Below the pieces are notes generated by a model that was not told the DNA's origin, did no database searches, and saw only the letters and a program-made list of their open reading frames with translations. From contig PBNK01000036.1 of NCBI GenBank assembly GCA_002723085.1, positions 1 to 64,000 of the forward strand: 64,000 nucleotides of DNA, written 5' to 3'. The DNA comes from Crocinitomicaceae bacterium (GTDB lineage Bacteria > Bacteroidota > Bacteroidia > Flavobacteriales_D > Parvicellaceae). Of the stretch, positions 18,687 to 28,115 are shown in pieces. Made by a program: the position numbers and the translations under genes. Within the stretch, counting starts at the first letter, position 1. Each line of letters starts with the position of its first letter.

Positions 18687-20513
18687 ATGGGAGGTAAGTT
18701 TATTATAATTATTGTTGTTGCTCTTTTTTTCATAGCTTTTATTCAGCTAATGAAAATTTATCAATTAGCTGATAAAGTTAGAGGGCAAAAATCTCAAGAA
18801 AAGATAACTCGTAATGAAAACATGATGATGGCTAACTTGATGTTAGTTTTTATGTGTTTATTTTTTGGCTTTACCATTTGGTTAATTTTTAAGTATGGTG
18901 CCAACTCTGGTTTATATGAAGCAGCTACTGTTCATGGAAAAGAAATAGATGATTTACTTATGTTTAACTGGTACATAATTTTACCTGTATTTTTCATAAC
19001 AAATTTTTTATTGTTTTTCTTTTCATGGAAGTACTATCACAGAGAAGAAAGAAAAGCTACATTCATATCTCATAACAATAAATTAGAATTTTTCTGGACA
19101 GTAATCCCAGCTATTGCCTTATCATTCATTGTTATTTATGGAATAAAAACTTGGAACAGCATAATGTATAATACAGAAGAAGGTCAGGTTGTTGAAATAT
19201 ATGCCTACCAATTTGGTTGGAGAGTTAGGTATGCAGGCGAAGACAATATTTTAGGAAAAGCAGATTACAAACTTGTAAGTACAACTAATCCCTTAGGAGT
19301 AATTACTGATAAAAATATAAAAGCGACTTACGCTGAAATTGATGCTGAAGTTAGATCTATCGATTCCATTTTAAATGCAAATATAGATCCAGTTACAGGA
19401 GATTATTTATTGCCAAAATCTAAAGTAACTAAACATAAAGAAAAGCAGGAAAGATTAAAAAGAAGAAAGTACAGGATTAAGTCTGGAATTGACAAAGGGC
19501 CATTAAACGATAGCATCTATGCTGCTGCTAATGATGATTTTGAAGATGATTTGGAATTAAGATTAATTAAAGACCAACCTTACACTTTTAAAATTAGATC
19601 TCAAGATGTCATTCATTGCCCTTGGTTTCCTCATTTTAGAGCTCAAATTAATGCTGTTCCTGGAATGGAAACCAACTTTAAGTTGACTCCGACAACAACC
19701 ACTGCTGAAATGCGTGAAAAACCTGAAGTTATTGAACATTACAATAATTTGTATGATAGACATCAACAAAGAATAGAGGAATATAATATAGTTGAAACAG
19801 AGCCTTTTACTGGGTTATTTGATTATGTTTTATTATGTAATAAAATTTGTGGTGCTGGACATTCAAACATGCAGATGAAAGTTGTTGTTGAAACTCAAGA
19901 GGAATATGATTATAATGTTACTTTCAAGAAAAGTGAAAAGAAAATTATTCAAAGCAAAATTGCTGATTTTGAAAGTAAATTAATCTCTTTTGAAGAAGGT
20001 GACAATTCCGGAACAGATTCAATATCTTTAGTTTGTAGAGGAGAAGTTGATTTAGTTAAAGAAGAACTTAAAACATTTTCTGAATTTCAAGATAAAGACC
20101 TAAATAATCTAAAGGAAGAAATAAAATTAAGTTTAAAGGTTGAGCACGAAATAAAAGTTATAAATGAAGAATCTAATTCTGATTTAAGCGTAAAGCAAAA
20201 CCTTAGTAGATTAGTTGATAATTCTAGTATTTTAAATAAAGAAGAAATCTATAATTACATTTCATCTACAAATGATGAAAGTCTAAAAAATGAAGCGGTT
20301 AATTACTTTCAAGAAATTGTTCAAAATTCTCTGAATACATTTTCCAATAATTTAAATGATTTTAAAGTGAAATTCGAGTTAAAATCCAATGAAATTCAAA
20401 ACAAAATAAACACGCTTGTTAAACAAGAATTGAATCAAAATGAAGAAAATCGTTTAACCTTATCTGCTGAAAATACCAGTTCAAATACAACAAATGATAA
20501 AGTAACAATGTAA
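18687..20513 (+). CDS. coxB: Cytochrome c oxidase subunit II with long C-terminal extension
   Basis: A 608-residue CuA-binding subunit of the aa3-type oxidase. Hydrophobic spans lie near residues 4-22, 48-70, 97-116 and 134-152. The cupredoxin domain carries CuA ligands H310, C384, C388, H392 and M395 (segment CNKICGAGHSNMQM). Residues about 205-300 form an insertion inside the periplasmic domain, rich in charged residues. After residue 410, where the family normally ends, an extra 200 residues follow, highly charged and coiled-coil-like (many Glu, Lys, Asn, Leu). The extension has the same base composition as its neighbours. It lies between actF and coxA. Confidence 0.93.
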   Translation: MGGKFIIIIVVALFFIAFIQLMKIYQLADKVRGQKSQEKITRNENMMMANLMLVFMCLFFGFTIWLIFKYGANSGLYEAATVHGKEIDDLLMFNWYIILPVFFITNFLLFFFSWKYYHREERKATFISHNNKLEFFWTVIPAIALSFIVIYGIKTWNSIMYNTEEGQVVEIYAYQFGWRVRYAGEDNILGKADYKLVSTTNPLGVITDKNIKATYAEIDAEVRSIDSILNANIDPVTGDYLLPKSKVTKHKEKQERLKRRKYRIKSGIDKGPLNDSIYAAANDDFEDDLELRLIKDQPYTFKIRSQDVIHCPWFPHFRAQINAVPGMETNFKLTPTTTTAEMREKPEVIEHYNNLYDRHQQRIEEYNIVETEPFTGLFDYVLLCNKICGAGHSNMQMKVVVETQEEYDYNVTFKKSEKKIIQSKIADFESKLISFEEGDNSGTDSISLVCRGEVDLVKEELKTFSEFQDKDLNNLKEEIKLSLKVEHEIKVINEESNSDLSVKQNLSRLVDNSSILNKEEIYNYISSTNDESLKNEAVNYFQEIVQNSLNTFSNNLNDFKVKFELKSNEIQNKINTLVKQELNQNEENRLTLSAENTSSNTTNDKVTM

Positions 20514-20532
20514 TTGTTTTAAATTTATATTT

Positions 20533-22296
20533 ATGTCACACGATACACATCATCATAAGGAAAGTTTTATTAGTAAATATATATTTAGTCATGATCATAA
20601 AATGATTGCTAAACAATATCTTCTAACTGCTATTTTTATGGGGGCAATTGGGATTACTTTGTCTGCCCTATTCAGATTAAAATTAGGATGGCCTGATGAT
20701 AAATTCCCTATATTGGAAACCTTGTTAGGGTCTGATGCCGCCCCAGAAGGATTACTTAATAGCAATTGGTATTTAGGCCTTGTTACACTTCATGGAACAA
20801 TAATGGTTTTCTTTGTTTTGACTGGGGGTCTATCGGGAACTTTTTCTAACCTTTTAATACCTCTTCAAGTTGGAGCTAGAGATATGGCATCTGGCTTATT
20901 AAATATGATTGCTTATTGGTTATTCTTTATTTCAAGTGCTTTAATGGCAGTTTCATTATTTATTGAAACTGGTCCAGCAATGGCTGGTTGGACAATTTAC
21001 CCCCCTTTAAGCGTCCTCGAAGAGTTTCAATCAGGATCTGGTTTAGGAATGACATTATGGTTGTTATCCATGACTTTTTTCATTGCCTCGTCTTTAATTG
21101 GAGGTATAAATTATATAGTCACAATACTAAATCTAAGAACTAAAGGAATGAGCATGACTAAACTTCCTTTAACAATATGGGCATTTTTTATAACTGCAAT
21201 CCTTGGTGTTCTTTCATTTCCAGTACTTTTGTCATGTGCTGTATTGCTTTTAATGGATAGAGGCCTTGGAACAAGTTTTTATATGAGTGATATAATTGGC
21301 CCTGAATCTGGAGCTTTAGATGCAACAGGAGGAAACCCAATATTATATGAACATTTATTTTGGTTTTTAGGGCACCCTGAAGTTTATATAATTTTACTTC
21401 CAGCATTAGGAATGACATCCGAAATTATTTCTACCTGTTCTAGAAAACCAATTTTTGGGTACAGAGCAATGATAGGCTCAATGTTAGCCATTGGTTTCTT
21501 GTCATTTATTGTTTGGGGTCACCATATGTTTTTAACTGGTATGAATCCTTTTCTAGGAGGAGTTTTTACATTTACCACTTTACTAATTGCAATTCCATCT
21601 GCAGTTAAAGCTTTTAATTACATCACCACTATATATAAAGGAAATGTAATCATGACACCAGCCATGTTATTTTGTATAGGGTCAGTTTCAACGTTTATCT
21701 CAGGTGGTGTAACAGGTATTATCTTAGCAGATTCTGCTCTTGATATCTCACAACACGACACTTATTTTGTAGTAGGACACTTTCATATTGTAATGGGAAT
21801 GACTGCGATTTTAGGAATGTTTGCTGGTATATATCATTGGTTTCCTAAAATGTATGGAAAAATGATGAATAAAAGAATGGGTATGGTCCATTTTTGGGCA
21901 ACCATAGTATGTGGATATGGTGTATTTATTCCGATGCATTTCCTAGGTGAGGGTGGATTACCAAGAAGATATTATGAAAATACTAATTTCCCAATGTTTG
22001 ATCATTTTCTTGATTTAAATGTTATGATTTCTATATTCGCTACTGTTGGTGTAATAGCTCAAGTGATCTTCTTTATGAATTTTTTCTACAGCATATTTAG
22101 AGGTCCTGTAGCTTCACTTAACCCTTGGAAATCTAATTCTTTAGAGTGGACAACTCCAGTAGAACACGTTCATGGCAATTGGCCTGGAGAAATTCCTACT
22201 GTCCACAGATGGCCTTACGATTACAGTAAGCCAGGAAAAGAAGAAGATTTTGTCCCTCAGCACATACCACTTACAGATGATGAGGAAGAGCATTAA
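20533..22296 (+). CDS. coxA: Cytochrome c oxidase subunit I
   Basis: A 587-residue heme-copper oxidase catalytic subunit that reduces O2 to water. Conserved ligands are visible: heme a His at 87 (LHGTIM) and 418, CuB His at 281 (GHPEVY, with Tyr285 for the His-Tyr link), 330 and 331 (WGHHMF), and heme a3 His at 416 (VVGHFH). Glu283 and the K-channel Lys359 (SAVKAFNY) are present, so it looks like a type A proton-pumping aa3 enzyme. The N-terminus is His-rich (MSHDTHHHKE). No subunit III gene follows; the operon terminator is 20 bases downstream. Confidence 0.97.
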   Translation: MSHDTHHHKESFISKYIFSHDHKMIAKQYLLTAIFMGAIGITLSALFRLKLGWPDDKFPILETLLGSDAAPEGLLNSNWYLGLVTLHGTIMVFFVLTGGLSGTFSNLLIPLQVGARDMASGLLNMIAYWLFFISSALMAVSLFIETGPAMAGWTIYPPLSVLEEFQSGSGLGMTLWLLSMTFFIASSLIGGINYIVTILNLRTKGMSMTKLPLTIWAFFITAILGVLSFPVLLSCAVLLLMDRGLGTSFYMSDIIGPESGALDATGGNPILYEHLFWFLGHPEVYIILLPALGMTSEIISTCSRKPIFGYRAMIGSMLAIGFLSFIVWGHHMFLTGMNPFLGGVFTFTTLLIAIPSAVKAFNYITTIYKGNVIMTPAMLFCIGSVSTFISGGVTGIILADSALDISQHDTYFVVGHFHIVMGMTAILGMFAGIYHWFPKMYGKMMNKRMGMVHFWATIVCGYGVFIPMHFLGEGGLPRRYYENTNFPMFDHFLDLNVMISIFATVGVIAQVIFFMNFFYSIFRGPVASLNPWKSNSLEWTTPVEHVHGNWPGEIPTVHRWPYDYSKPGKEEDFVPQHIPLTDDEEEH

Positions 22297-22933
22297 CAAT
22301 TTCATAAACTTATTTAAAAGGTCCGCTCATACAAATGTTCGGACCTTTTTTTTAGTTGTTTTTTTACTCAATTCTTTTTCTTATCGTTCACAAATTTTCG
22401 ACTCCATTAAGCACAGTTTAAATGAAAAGCCAAAGCCATTTATTAAGTTAGACGTTAAAAATATTTTTATTAGTCAACATTTACATCAATTCAAAGAGTT
22501 GAAATTTGGTTTAAATTTTAATAAATTACTTAGGTTGGGTCTAGGCTATTCTTGGTTAAAATCTAAACGAAATCCTGTTCTTAATTTAGATTCTAGTGAG
22601 TTAGTTATTAAAACAGGTGTATTATTTGCTGAATATATTTTTTTCGCTGAAAACAATTGGTCAGCAGAAATACCAATTGAATTTGGATTTGGAAGAATTT
22701 CTCATGTTAAAAATGATTTACCTTTACGAAAAGGACTTTATGTTTATTATGAACCGGCTTTAATTTTAGAATATTCAGGCTTTAAATACCTTTCTCTTGG
22801 GGTTGGAACTGGTTTTAGATTTGCATCAAAACAAAACTCAATATTTCCAGAAAGACTAAGTAAACCTGTTTATATTTTTAGACTTAAATTTAGGTTTGAA
22901 AAAATCTACAAGGACATAAATAGTTATTATTAA
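22280..22933 (+). CDS. Outer-membrane or secreted protein of unknown function, overlapping coxA
   Basis: I place the start at ATG 22280 ([12 protein letters not shown]; the preceding ATG at 22277 is also possible), overlapping the end of coxA by 17 bases and giving 217 residues. A start at 22172 would run deep within coxA. The N-terminal 22 residues are polar and basic and precede a hydrophobic segment [17 protein letters not shown] that looks like a signal peptide. The mature part alternates in strand-like fashion and ends in KFRFEK, suggestive of a small beta-barrel. The codons for the signal region coincide with a rho-independent terminator (22316-22353), so expression may depend on read-through. 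Confidence 0.65.
   Translation: MRKSINNFINLFKRSAHTNVRTFFLVVFLLNSFSYRSQIFDSIKHSLNEKPKPFIKLDVKNIFISQHLHQFKELKFGLNFNKLLRLGLGYSWLKSKRNPVLNLDSSELVIKTGVLFAEYIFFAENNWSAEIPIEFGFGRISHVKNDLPLRKGLYVYYEPALILEYSGFKYLSLGVGTGFRFASKQNSIFPERLSKPVYIFRLKFRFEKIYKDINSYY
22316..22353 (+). terminator. Rho-independent terminator of the act-cox operon
   Basis: Left arm AAAAGGTCCG (22316-22325) pairs with CGGACCTTTT (22340-22349) across a 14-base loop and is followed by a run of T to 22353. It lies 20 bases after the coxA stop but within the first codons of the next ORF. Confidence 0.8.
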
Positions 22934-22943
22934 TAAGCAAGCA

Positions 22944-22951
22944 TATATTTG
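22944..22951 (+). promoter_or_regulatory. Putative -7 box of ruvB
   Basis: TATATTTG matches TAnnTTTG exactly and ends 4 bases before the ruvB ATG at 22956, so a transcript from here would have almost no leader. I see no clear -33 element. Confidence 0.45.
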
Positions 22952-22955
22952 TAAT

Positions 22956-23978
22956 ATGATTGAAGAATATGATTTCAGGGGAGAGTCAGATAAAACAGTT
23001 GATAAAGAATATGAAATTGCTTTAAGGCCAAAACAATTCGAAGATTTTTCTGGACAAGATGGAATAGTTGAGAACCTTAAAATTTTTGTTGCTGCTGCAA
23101 AAATGAGAGATGAATCATTAGATCATGTTTTATTGCATGGGCCACCAGGTTTAGGGAAAACAACATTGGCTCAAATTATAGCTAATGAAATGGGAGTAGG
23201 AATTAAAATTACATCTGGCCCTGTCTTGGACAAGCCTGGAGATTTAGCTGGATTATTGACTAATCTTGAAAAAGGAGATGTGTTGTTTATTGATGAAATT
23301 CATAGACTTAGTCCAATCATTGAAGAGTATCTTTATTCTGCTATGGAAGATTATAGAATTGACATTGTTTTGGATACTGGTCCTAATGCAAGAACAGTTC
23401 AAATAGATTTAAATCCTTTCACCTTAATAGGAGCAACTACTAGAAGTGGATTGCTTACATCACCTTTAAGAGCAAGATTTGGAATAACATCAAGACTAGA
23501 ATATTATAACATTGATGTTTTAACGGGGATAGTAGATAGATCTGCCAGAATATTAGATATTCCTATAAATAAAGATGCAGCTGCTGAAATTGCAGGCAGA
23601 AGTAGAGGAACCCCCCGTATTGCCAATGCTCTTCTTAGAAGAGTTAGAGATTACGCTCAGGTAAAAGGAGATGGACACATTAACAATTCTATAACACAAA
23701 TTGCACTGAAAGCACTTCAAGTAGATCAACATGGATTAGATGAAATGGATAATAAAATTCTTTTAGCTATAATTGATAAATATAACGGTGGGCCAGTTGG
23801 AGTTAACACTATTGCTACTGTAGTTGGTGAGCAAGCCGGAACAATTGAAGAAGTTTATGAGCCATTTTTAGTACAACAGGGCTATTTAGTTAGAACTCCT
23901 AGAGGAAGAAAAGTGACAGAACTTGCCTATAAACATCTTAATATTAAACCAGGGAATTCTCAGGGAGCTATGTTCTAA
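22956..23978 (+). CDS. ruvB: Holliday junction branch migration DNA helicase RuvB
   Basis: A 340-residue AAA+ motor that drives branch migration with RuvA. Walker A GPPGLGKT is at residues 62-69, Walker B FIDEIHR from residue 111, sensor-type GATTRSGLL and the arginine-finger region LRARFG follow, and a winged-helix C-terminus ends with TELAYKHL. The partner ruvA lies at 44297, not adjacent. The stop overlaps the queG ATG by one base (TAATG). Confidence 0.97.
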   Translation: MIEEYDFRGESDKTVDKEYEIALRPKQFEDFSGQDGIVENLKIFVAAAKMRDESLDHVLLHGPPGLGKTTLAQIIANEMGVGIKITSGPVLDKPGDLAGLLTNLEKGDVLFIDEIHRLSPIIEEYLYSAMEDYRIDIVLDTGPNARTVQIDLNPFTLIGATTRSGLLTSPLRARFGITSRLEYYNIDVLTGIVDRSARILDIPINKDAAAEIAGRSRGTPRIANALLRRVRDYAQVKGDGHINNSITQIALKALQVDQHGLDEMDNKILLAIIDKYNGGPVGVNTIATVVGEQAGTIEEVYEPFLVQQGYLVRTPRGRKVTELAYKHLNIKPGNSQGAMF

Positions 23979-24913
23979 TGAATCAAGAACAACATACACA
24001 ATGGATTAAACAAAAAGCCTTTGATCTTGGGTTTAGTCATGTGGGCATTTCAAAGGCTTCTTTTTTAGAAGAGGAAGCACGAAATCTAGAAATTTGGTTA
24101 AATAACAATTACCATGGAAAAATGAATTACATGGAGAATTATTTTGACCTAAGAACAGATCCTAGAAAATTAGTTGATGATGCTAAATCTGTAGTAACAG
24201 TTTTAATGAATTATAGCACAGATAAAGTTCAAAATGATAATAATTCACCAAAAATTTCAAAATATGCTTATGGAAAAGATTATCACTTAATTATAAGAGA
24301 AAAATTAAATGAGTTGCATGCTTACATAAAAGATAATATTGGAGATGTAAATGCTAGAGGGTTTGTAGACTCCGCTCCTGTAATGGATAAAGTTTGGGCA
24401 GAAAAAAGCGGATTAGGATGGATTGGTAAGCACAGCAATTTAATTAATAAAGAAAATGGTTCTTTCTTTTTTATTGGAGAGTTAATTTTAGATTTATCTC
24501 TGGATACAGATCTTCCAATAAAAGATTATTGTGGCACTTGTTCCAAATGCATTGACGCATGTCCAACAAATGCTATTGTTGAGCCTTATGTTGTTGATGG
24601 GTCCAGATGTATATCTTATTTAACAATTGAACTTAAGGATGAGTTGATACCTTCAGAATTTAAAGGTAAAATGGACAATTGGGTTTTTGGCTGTGACGTT
24701 TGTCAAGATGTATGTCCTTGGAACAGGTTTACTAAAAATCATAATGAAGAATGGTTTGACCCTCATGTTGATTTACTTAACTTAACAAAAAAAGATTGGG
24801 ACGATTTAAATCAGGAAACCTTTAATAAGGTATTTAAAAAATCTGCTGTTAAAAGAACTAAATACAAGGGTTTAAAAAGAAATATTAAATTCATAAACAC
24901 TAAAAATTCATAA
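23978..24913 (+). CDS. queG: Epoxyqueuosine reductase
   Basis: A 311-residue cytoplasmic, cobalamin-dependent iron-sulfur enzyme that reduces epoxyqueuosine to queuosine in tRNA. The N-terminal catalytic domain includes [12 protein letters not shown] and [20 protein letters not shown] with a probable catalytic Asp. Two [4Fe-4S] motifs follow: [12 protein letters not shown] and, later, CDVCQDVCP. Length is normal. Start ATG overlaps the ruvB stop, implying coupled translation. The ruvB-queG link is frequent in Bacteroidota. Confidence 0.95.
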   Translation: MNQEQHTQWIKQKAFDLGFSHVGISKASFLEEEARNLEIWLNNNYHGKMNYMENYFDLRTDPRKLVDDAKSVVTVLMNYSTDKVQNDNNSPKISKYAYGKDYHLIIREKLNELHAYIKDNIGDVNARGFVDSAPVMDKVWAEKSGLGWIGKHSNLINKENGSFFFIGELILDLSLDTDLPIKDYCGTCSKCIDACPTNAIVEPYVVDGSRCISYLTIELKDELIPSEFKGKMDNWVFGCDVCQDVCPWNRFTKNHNEEWFDPHVDLLNLTKKDWDDLNQETFNKVFKKSAVKRTKYKGLKRNIKFINTKNS

Positions 24914-24942
24914 AGATTTTTTTCTGAAATTTGGTAAATAAC

Positions 24943-25926
24943 ATGGCATTAAAATTTCATTGGGTAACATTAGTTTTTATTTATTTAGTTGTCATAGCTG
25001 GATCTATTGTTAGAATGACAGGTTCTGGAATGGGATGTCCAGATTGGCCAAAATGTTTTGATCAATATATTCCCCCAACCACAGCTTCAAATTTGCCAGA
25101 AAACTACCAAGATTATTATTCTTCTAAGAGAAAAGATAAAATCATCAAATTTGCTTCTTTCCTTAGAACAATAGGCTTAAAAAATAAAGCTGAAATTTTA
25201 GAAAACGATAAATCTTTACTAAATGAACAACCTTTTAATGTTTGGAACACTTGGACAGAGTACATTAATCGACTGATTGGGGCAATAGCGGGCCTTTTTA
25301 TTTTAGGGGGCCTTATTATTTCTTTTTTTGCTAAAATTCAAAAGGCTAAAAAAGTTTTTCTATGTATGTTATTACTTCTTTTAACTTTTTTTCAAGCATG
25401 GTGGGGAGCAATGGTAGTAGCTACAAATATTGTTCCTTGGGTTTTAACGGTTCATATGGTAATAGCAGCTTTAATGATTGGGTTACAATTGCTAATAATT
25501 CAACAATGGACGGCACAAAAAAATAAAATACCTCAAGCTATAAGAACAATTGCTTTTTTAGGAATTTTTATTTTAATTATTCAAATTATTATTGGAACTC
25601 AGGTAAGACAACATGTTGATGATTGGTTAAGTTTTAATTCAAGAAACAGCATTGATTTAACAACTTTTACTGATTTTATTTCTCACAGGACGGTAGCACT
25701 TGTATTAATTATTTATGTTTTGATTTTAACATTTATGAATTACCTTAAAAAAGTTCACTCTAAAACAATATATATCATTTTTACTTTGTTACTTTTTGAG
25801 GCAATTACTGGAAAAATATTAGCAGACTTTAATCTGCCATTATTATTACAGCCATTACATTTATTATTTTCAATGTTATTATTTGGCTTGTTAACTAGAT
25901 TAATTGTAAATACTTCCAAAATATAG
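24943..25926 (+). CDS. ctaA: Heme A synthase (COX15/CtaA family)
   Basis: I choose ATG 24943 (MALKFHWVTLVF), 327 residues, over a TTG at 24931. The protein has about eight membrane spans and the family signature GSGMGCPDWPKC after the first span, plus His residues in spans (VLTVHMVIAA, FISHRTVALV, LLQPLHLLF) that bind heme. It converts heme O to heme A, the cofactor of the aa3 oxidase encoded about 3 kb upstream. Heme O synthase (ctaB) and coxC are not in this window. It is followed after 3 bases by an unknown membrane protein gene. Confidence 0.92.
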   Translation: MALKFHWVTLVFIYLVVIAGSIVRMTGSGMGCPDWPKCFDQYIPPTTASNLPENYQDYYSSKRKDKIIKFASFLRTIGLKNKAEILENDKSLLNEQPFNVWNTWTEYINRLIGAIAGLFILGGLIISFFAKIQKAKKVFLCMLLLLLTFFQAWWGAMVVATNIVPWVLTVHMVIAALMIGLQLLIIQQWTAQKNKIPQAIRTIAFLGIFILIIQIIIGTQVRQHVDDWLSFNSRNSIDLTTFTDFISHRTVALVLIIYVLILTFMNYLKKVHSKTIYIIFTLLLFEAITGKILADFNLPLLLQPLHLLFSMLLFGLLTRLIVNTSKI

Positions 25927-25929
25927 TTA

Positions 25930-26523
25930 ATGACACCTATTAGAAAAATTTTATTGCTTTCTATTTTAATTTTAATAATATTTTGGTGTTTAAAGGCTTT
26001 ATTTTTTTCATTGGATAGTAAGAATGAATATGAAGTGGTGTCATCAGAATTAAATGGAGATTCCTATAAAGAAATTCTTGATGGAGAGACATCAATAAAA
26101 AAAAATACTTTATTAATATTGAATGAAAGAGAACAAGAAGTTAATTTATTAGATAGAAAAAAAATTTTAGATAGCATTTCAAATTCTGATAGTATTTGGC
26201 AAATGAATTATTTAAAAGCAACAGCTAGGTTGTGCAATGATTTAAATCAAAATGAAAAACAATACATAGGATTTAATTTATTTGATTATTTCTTACATAA
26301 CCCTAATAAATATTTCAATCAAATAAGTCGCTTGTCAATTGATGAATCTGATTGTTTTTTATACTTGATTTCAATTCAAATAAAAAGTAACATAAATGAA
26401 GAAGGGGTTTCATTGAAAGCCATTAAAAATCTTACATATATGAATTGTGAATCCTGTAATCAAGATCAAATATTAGAAGTTTATAAATATATAGATTTAG
26501 CAGAAAAATTAATTGAAGAATAA
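25930..26523 (+). CDS. Membrane-anchored protein of unknown function
   Basis: A 197-residue protein with one N-terminal hydrophobic segment (residues 7-27, LLLSILILIIFWCLKALFF) as anchor or signal, then a largely helical soluble part. Residues 170-180 have YMNCESCNQDQ with a CxxC-like pair, but no thioredoxin context. No known domain is recognised. The gene follows ctaA by 3 bases and so probably belongs to the same transcript; a role in oxidase assembly is possible but only suggested by position. It converges on porX with a 1-base gap. Confidence 0.7.
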   Translation: MTPIRKILLLSILILIIFWCLKALFFSLDSKNEYEVVSSELNGDSYKEILDGETSIKKNTLLILNEREQEVNLLDRKKILDSISNSDSIWQMNYLKATARLCNDLNQNEKQYIGFNLFDYFLHNPNKYFNQISRLSIDESDCFLYLISIQIKSNINEEGVSLKAIKNLTYMNCESCNQDQILEVYKYIDLAEKLIEE

Positions 26524-26524
26524 T

Positions 26525-28066
26525 TTATTTTGGCGTCATAAATACATAAGGAATAATCATCTCTTCTAATGAAATTCCTCCATGTTGAAATGTATCTTTA
26601 TATAAGTTTACATATTGATTATAGTTATTAGGATAAACAAAATAACCATCTTCTTTAGCAAAAATATATGATGAACTGATTCCATTTTTTGGAAGGCCAA
26701 TTTCAGAAGGATTATGCGCTTCTAGAACATCTTTTTTATTATAGGAAATATTTTTCCCTACTTTGTATCTCATATTGGAGTTAGTAGACCTTGTCCCTAT
26801 TACTTTTGAAGGAGAATTTACTCGAACTGTGCCATGGTCAGTAGTAATCATAACTTTACAACCGTTGTCTTTCATTTTTTGAAGAAGTTCATATAAAGGA
26901 GAGTGTTTAAACCAACTTAGAGTAATTGACCTGTATGCAGCTTCATCTTCGGCAAGTTCTTTTATTACTTCCATTTCGCTTCTTACATGTGATAAAGTAT
27001 CAACAAAATTATATACGATAGTATTAAAGTCATTTTGCAATAAGTTATTAAACTGAGCAACTAATTTTTTGCCAGCATTAAGTTGAGTGATTTTATTGTA
27101 GGAAGATTTAACATTGATATGGTTTTTTCTAATGTTTTCATTTAATAAAAATTCTTCATGAAGGTTTTTCCCTCCATCATCTTCCTCACTTACCCATTTT
27201 TCAGGGTGCTTCTGTTTGATTTCAAGTGGGGTTAGTCCTGAAAATAAAGAGTTTCTTGCATATTGAGTTGTAGTGGGTAAAATGCTAAAATATAATGACT
27301 CTTCATTTATTTCAAATAATTCCTGTACCATAGGTCTAATGGTTAACCATTGGTCATACCTTAAGTTATCAATAACAACTAAAAAGTATTTTTCATTTCC
27401 TAGTTTAGGAAAAAGTTTTTCTTTCAAAAGTTGATGGCTAAAAATTACAGATTCATTTGACGTGCCATTGATCCAGTTTGCATATTCATTATCAACAAAT
27501 TTAGAGAACAATTGATTGGCTTCGTTTTTTTGCATTTGAAGAACTTCGCTCATGTTTTGGTCTGACTTTTCCAATTGTAATTCCCAAAAATTTAATTTTT
27601 GAAATAAATTTTTCCAACCCTCAATATCTAATTTTTGATTAAGTTCATCAGACAATTCTCTAAACTTTTGCCTATATGAACTAGAAGTACTTTCGCTAAC
27701 TAGACGCTTCCCATCCATTAACTTTTTAACTGCAATTAAAATTTGATTTGGGTTAACAGGTTTAATTAAATAGTCGCTAATTTGCTTTCCAATAGCTTCT
27801 TCCATTATAAATTCTTCTTCACTTTTAGTAATCATAACTACTGGAGTATTGGGTTTTCTCGATTTAATTTCTTCAAGAGCTTCCAAGCCATTCATTCCAG
27901 GCATATTTTCATCTAAAAAAATAACATCATAGTTAATTTTAGTAACATTTTCAACGGCTTCAACTCCAGATTGAACTGGATCAACTTGGTATCCTTTATT
28001 TTCTAAAAAAAGTATGTGAGGTTTTAAACTGTCTATTTCATCATCTGCCCAAAGTATTCTTGCCAT
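26525..28066 (-). CDS. porX: PorX: response regulator with PglZ-type phosphatase domain, T9SS regulator
   Basis: A 513-residue two-domain protein. The N-terminal receiver domain (1-120) has the acidic pocket ADDE and phospho-acceptor Asp52 in FLDENMPGMNG, then MITKSEEE and the conserved Lys in LIKPVNP. A helical linker follows, then a PglZ/alkaline-phosphatase-superfamily domain (about 200-513) with metal-binding signatures VVIDNLRYDQW and TTDHGTVRVN. PorX with the PorY kinase and SigP controls type IX secretion in Porphyromonas and Flavobacterium; the effector is known to act on nucleotides. It is divergent from the HD hydrolase gene. Confidence 0.95.
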   Translation of the reverse strand: MARILWADDEIDSLKPHILFLENKGYQVDPVQSGVEAVENVTKINYDVIFLDENMPGMNGLEALEEIKSRKPNTPVVMITKSEEEFIMEEAIGKQISDYLIKPVNPNQILIAVKKLMDGKRLVSESTSSSYRQKFRELSDELNQKLDIEGWKNLFQKLNFWELQLEKSDQNMSEVLQMQKNEANQLFSKFVDNEYANWINGTSNESVIFSHQLLKEKLFPKLGNEKYFLVVIDNLRYDQWLTIRPMVQELFEINEESLYFSILPTTTQYARNSLFSGLTPLEIKQKHPEKWVSEEDDGGKNLHEEFLLNENIRKNHINVKSSYNKITQLNAGKKLVAQFNNLLQNDFNTIVYNFVDTLSHVRSEMEVIKELAEDEAAYRSITLSWFKHSPLYELLQKMKDNGCKVMITTDHGTVRVNSPSKVIGTRSTNSNMRYKVGKNISYNKKDVLEAHNPSEIGLPKNGISSSYIFAKEDGYFVYPNNYNQYVNLYKDTFQHGGISLEEMIIPYVFMTPK

Positions 28067-28115
28067 TTCATTTTTGATTTAATTAGATTTACTCTAACTT
28101 AATGATTTAAACATA

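Noticed and set aside
22172-22279. Upstream start for the ORF after coxA
   Set aside because: It would overlap coxA by 125 bases in another frame and puts a long polar stretch before the signal peptide.
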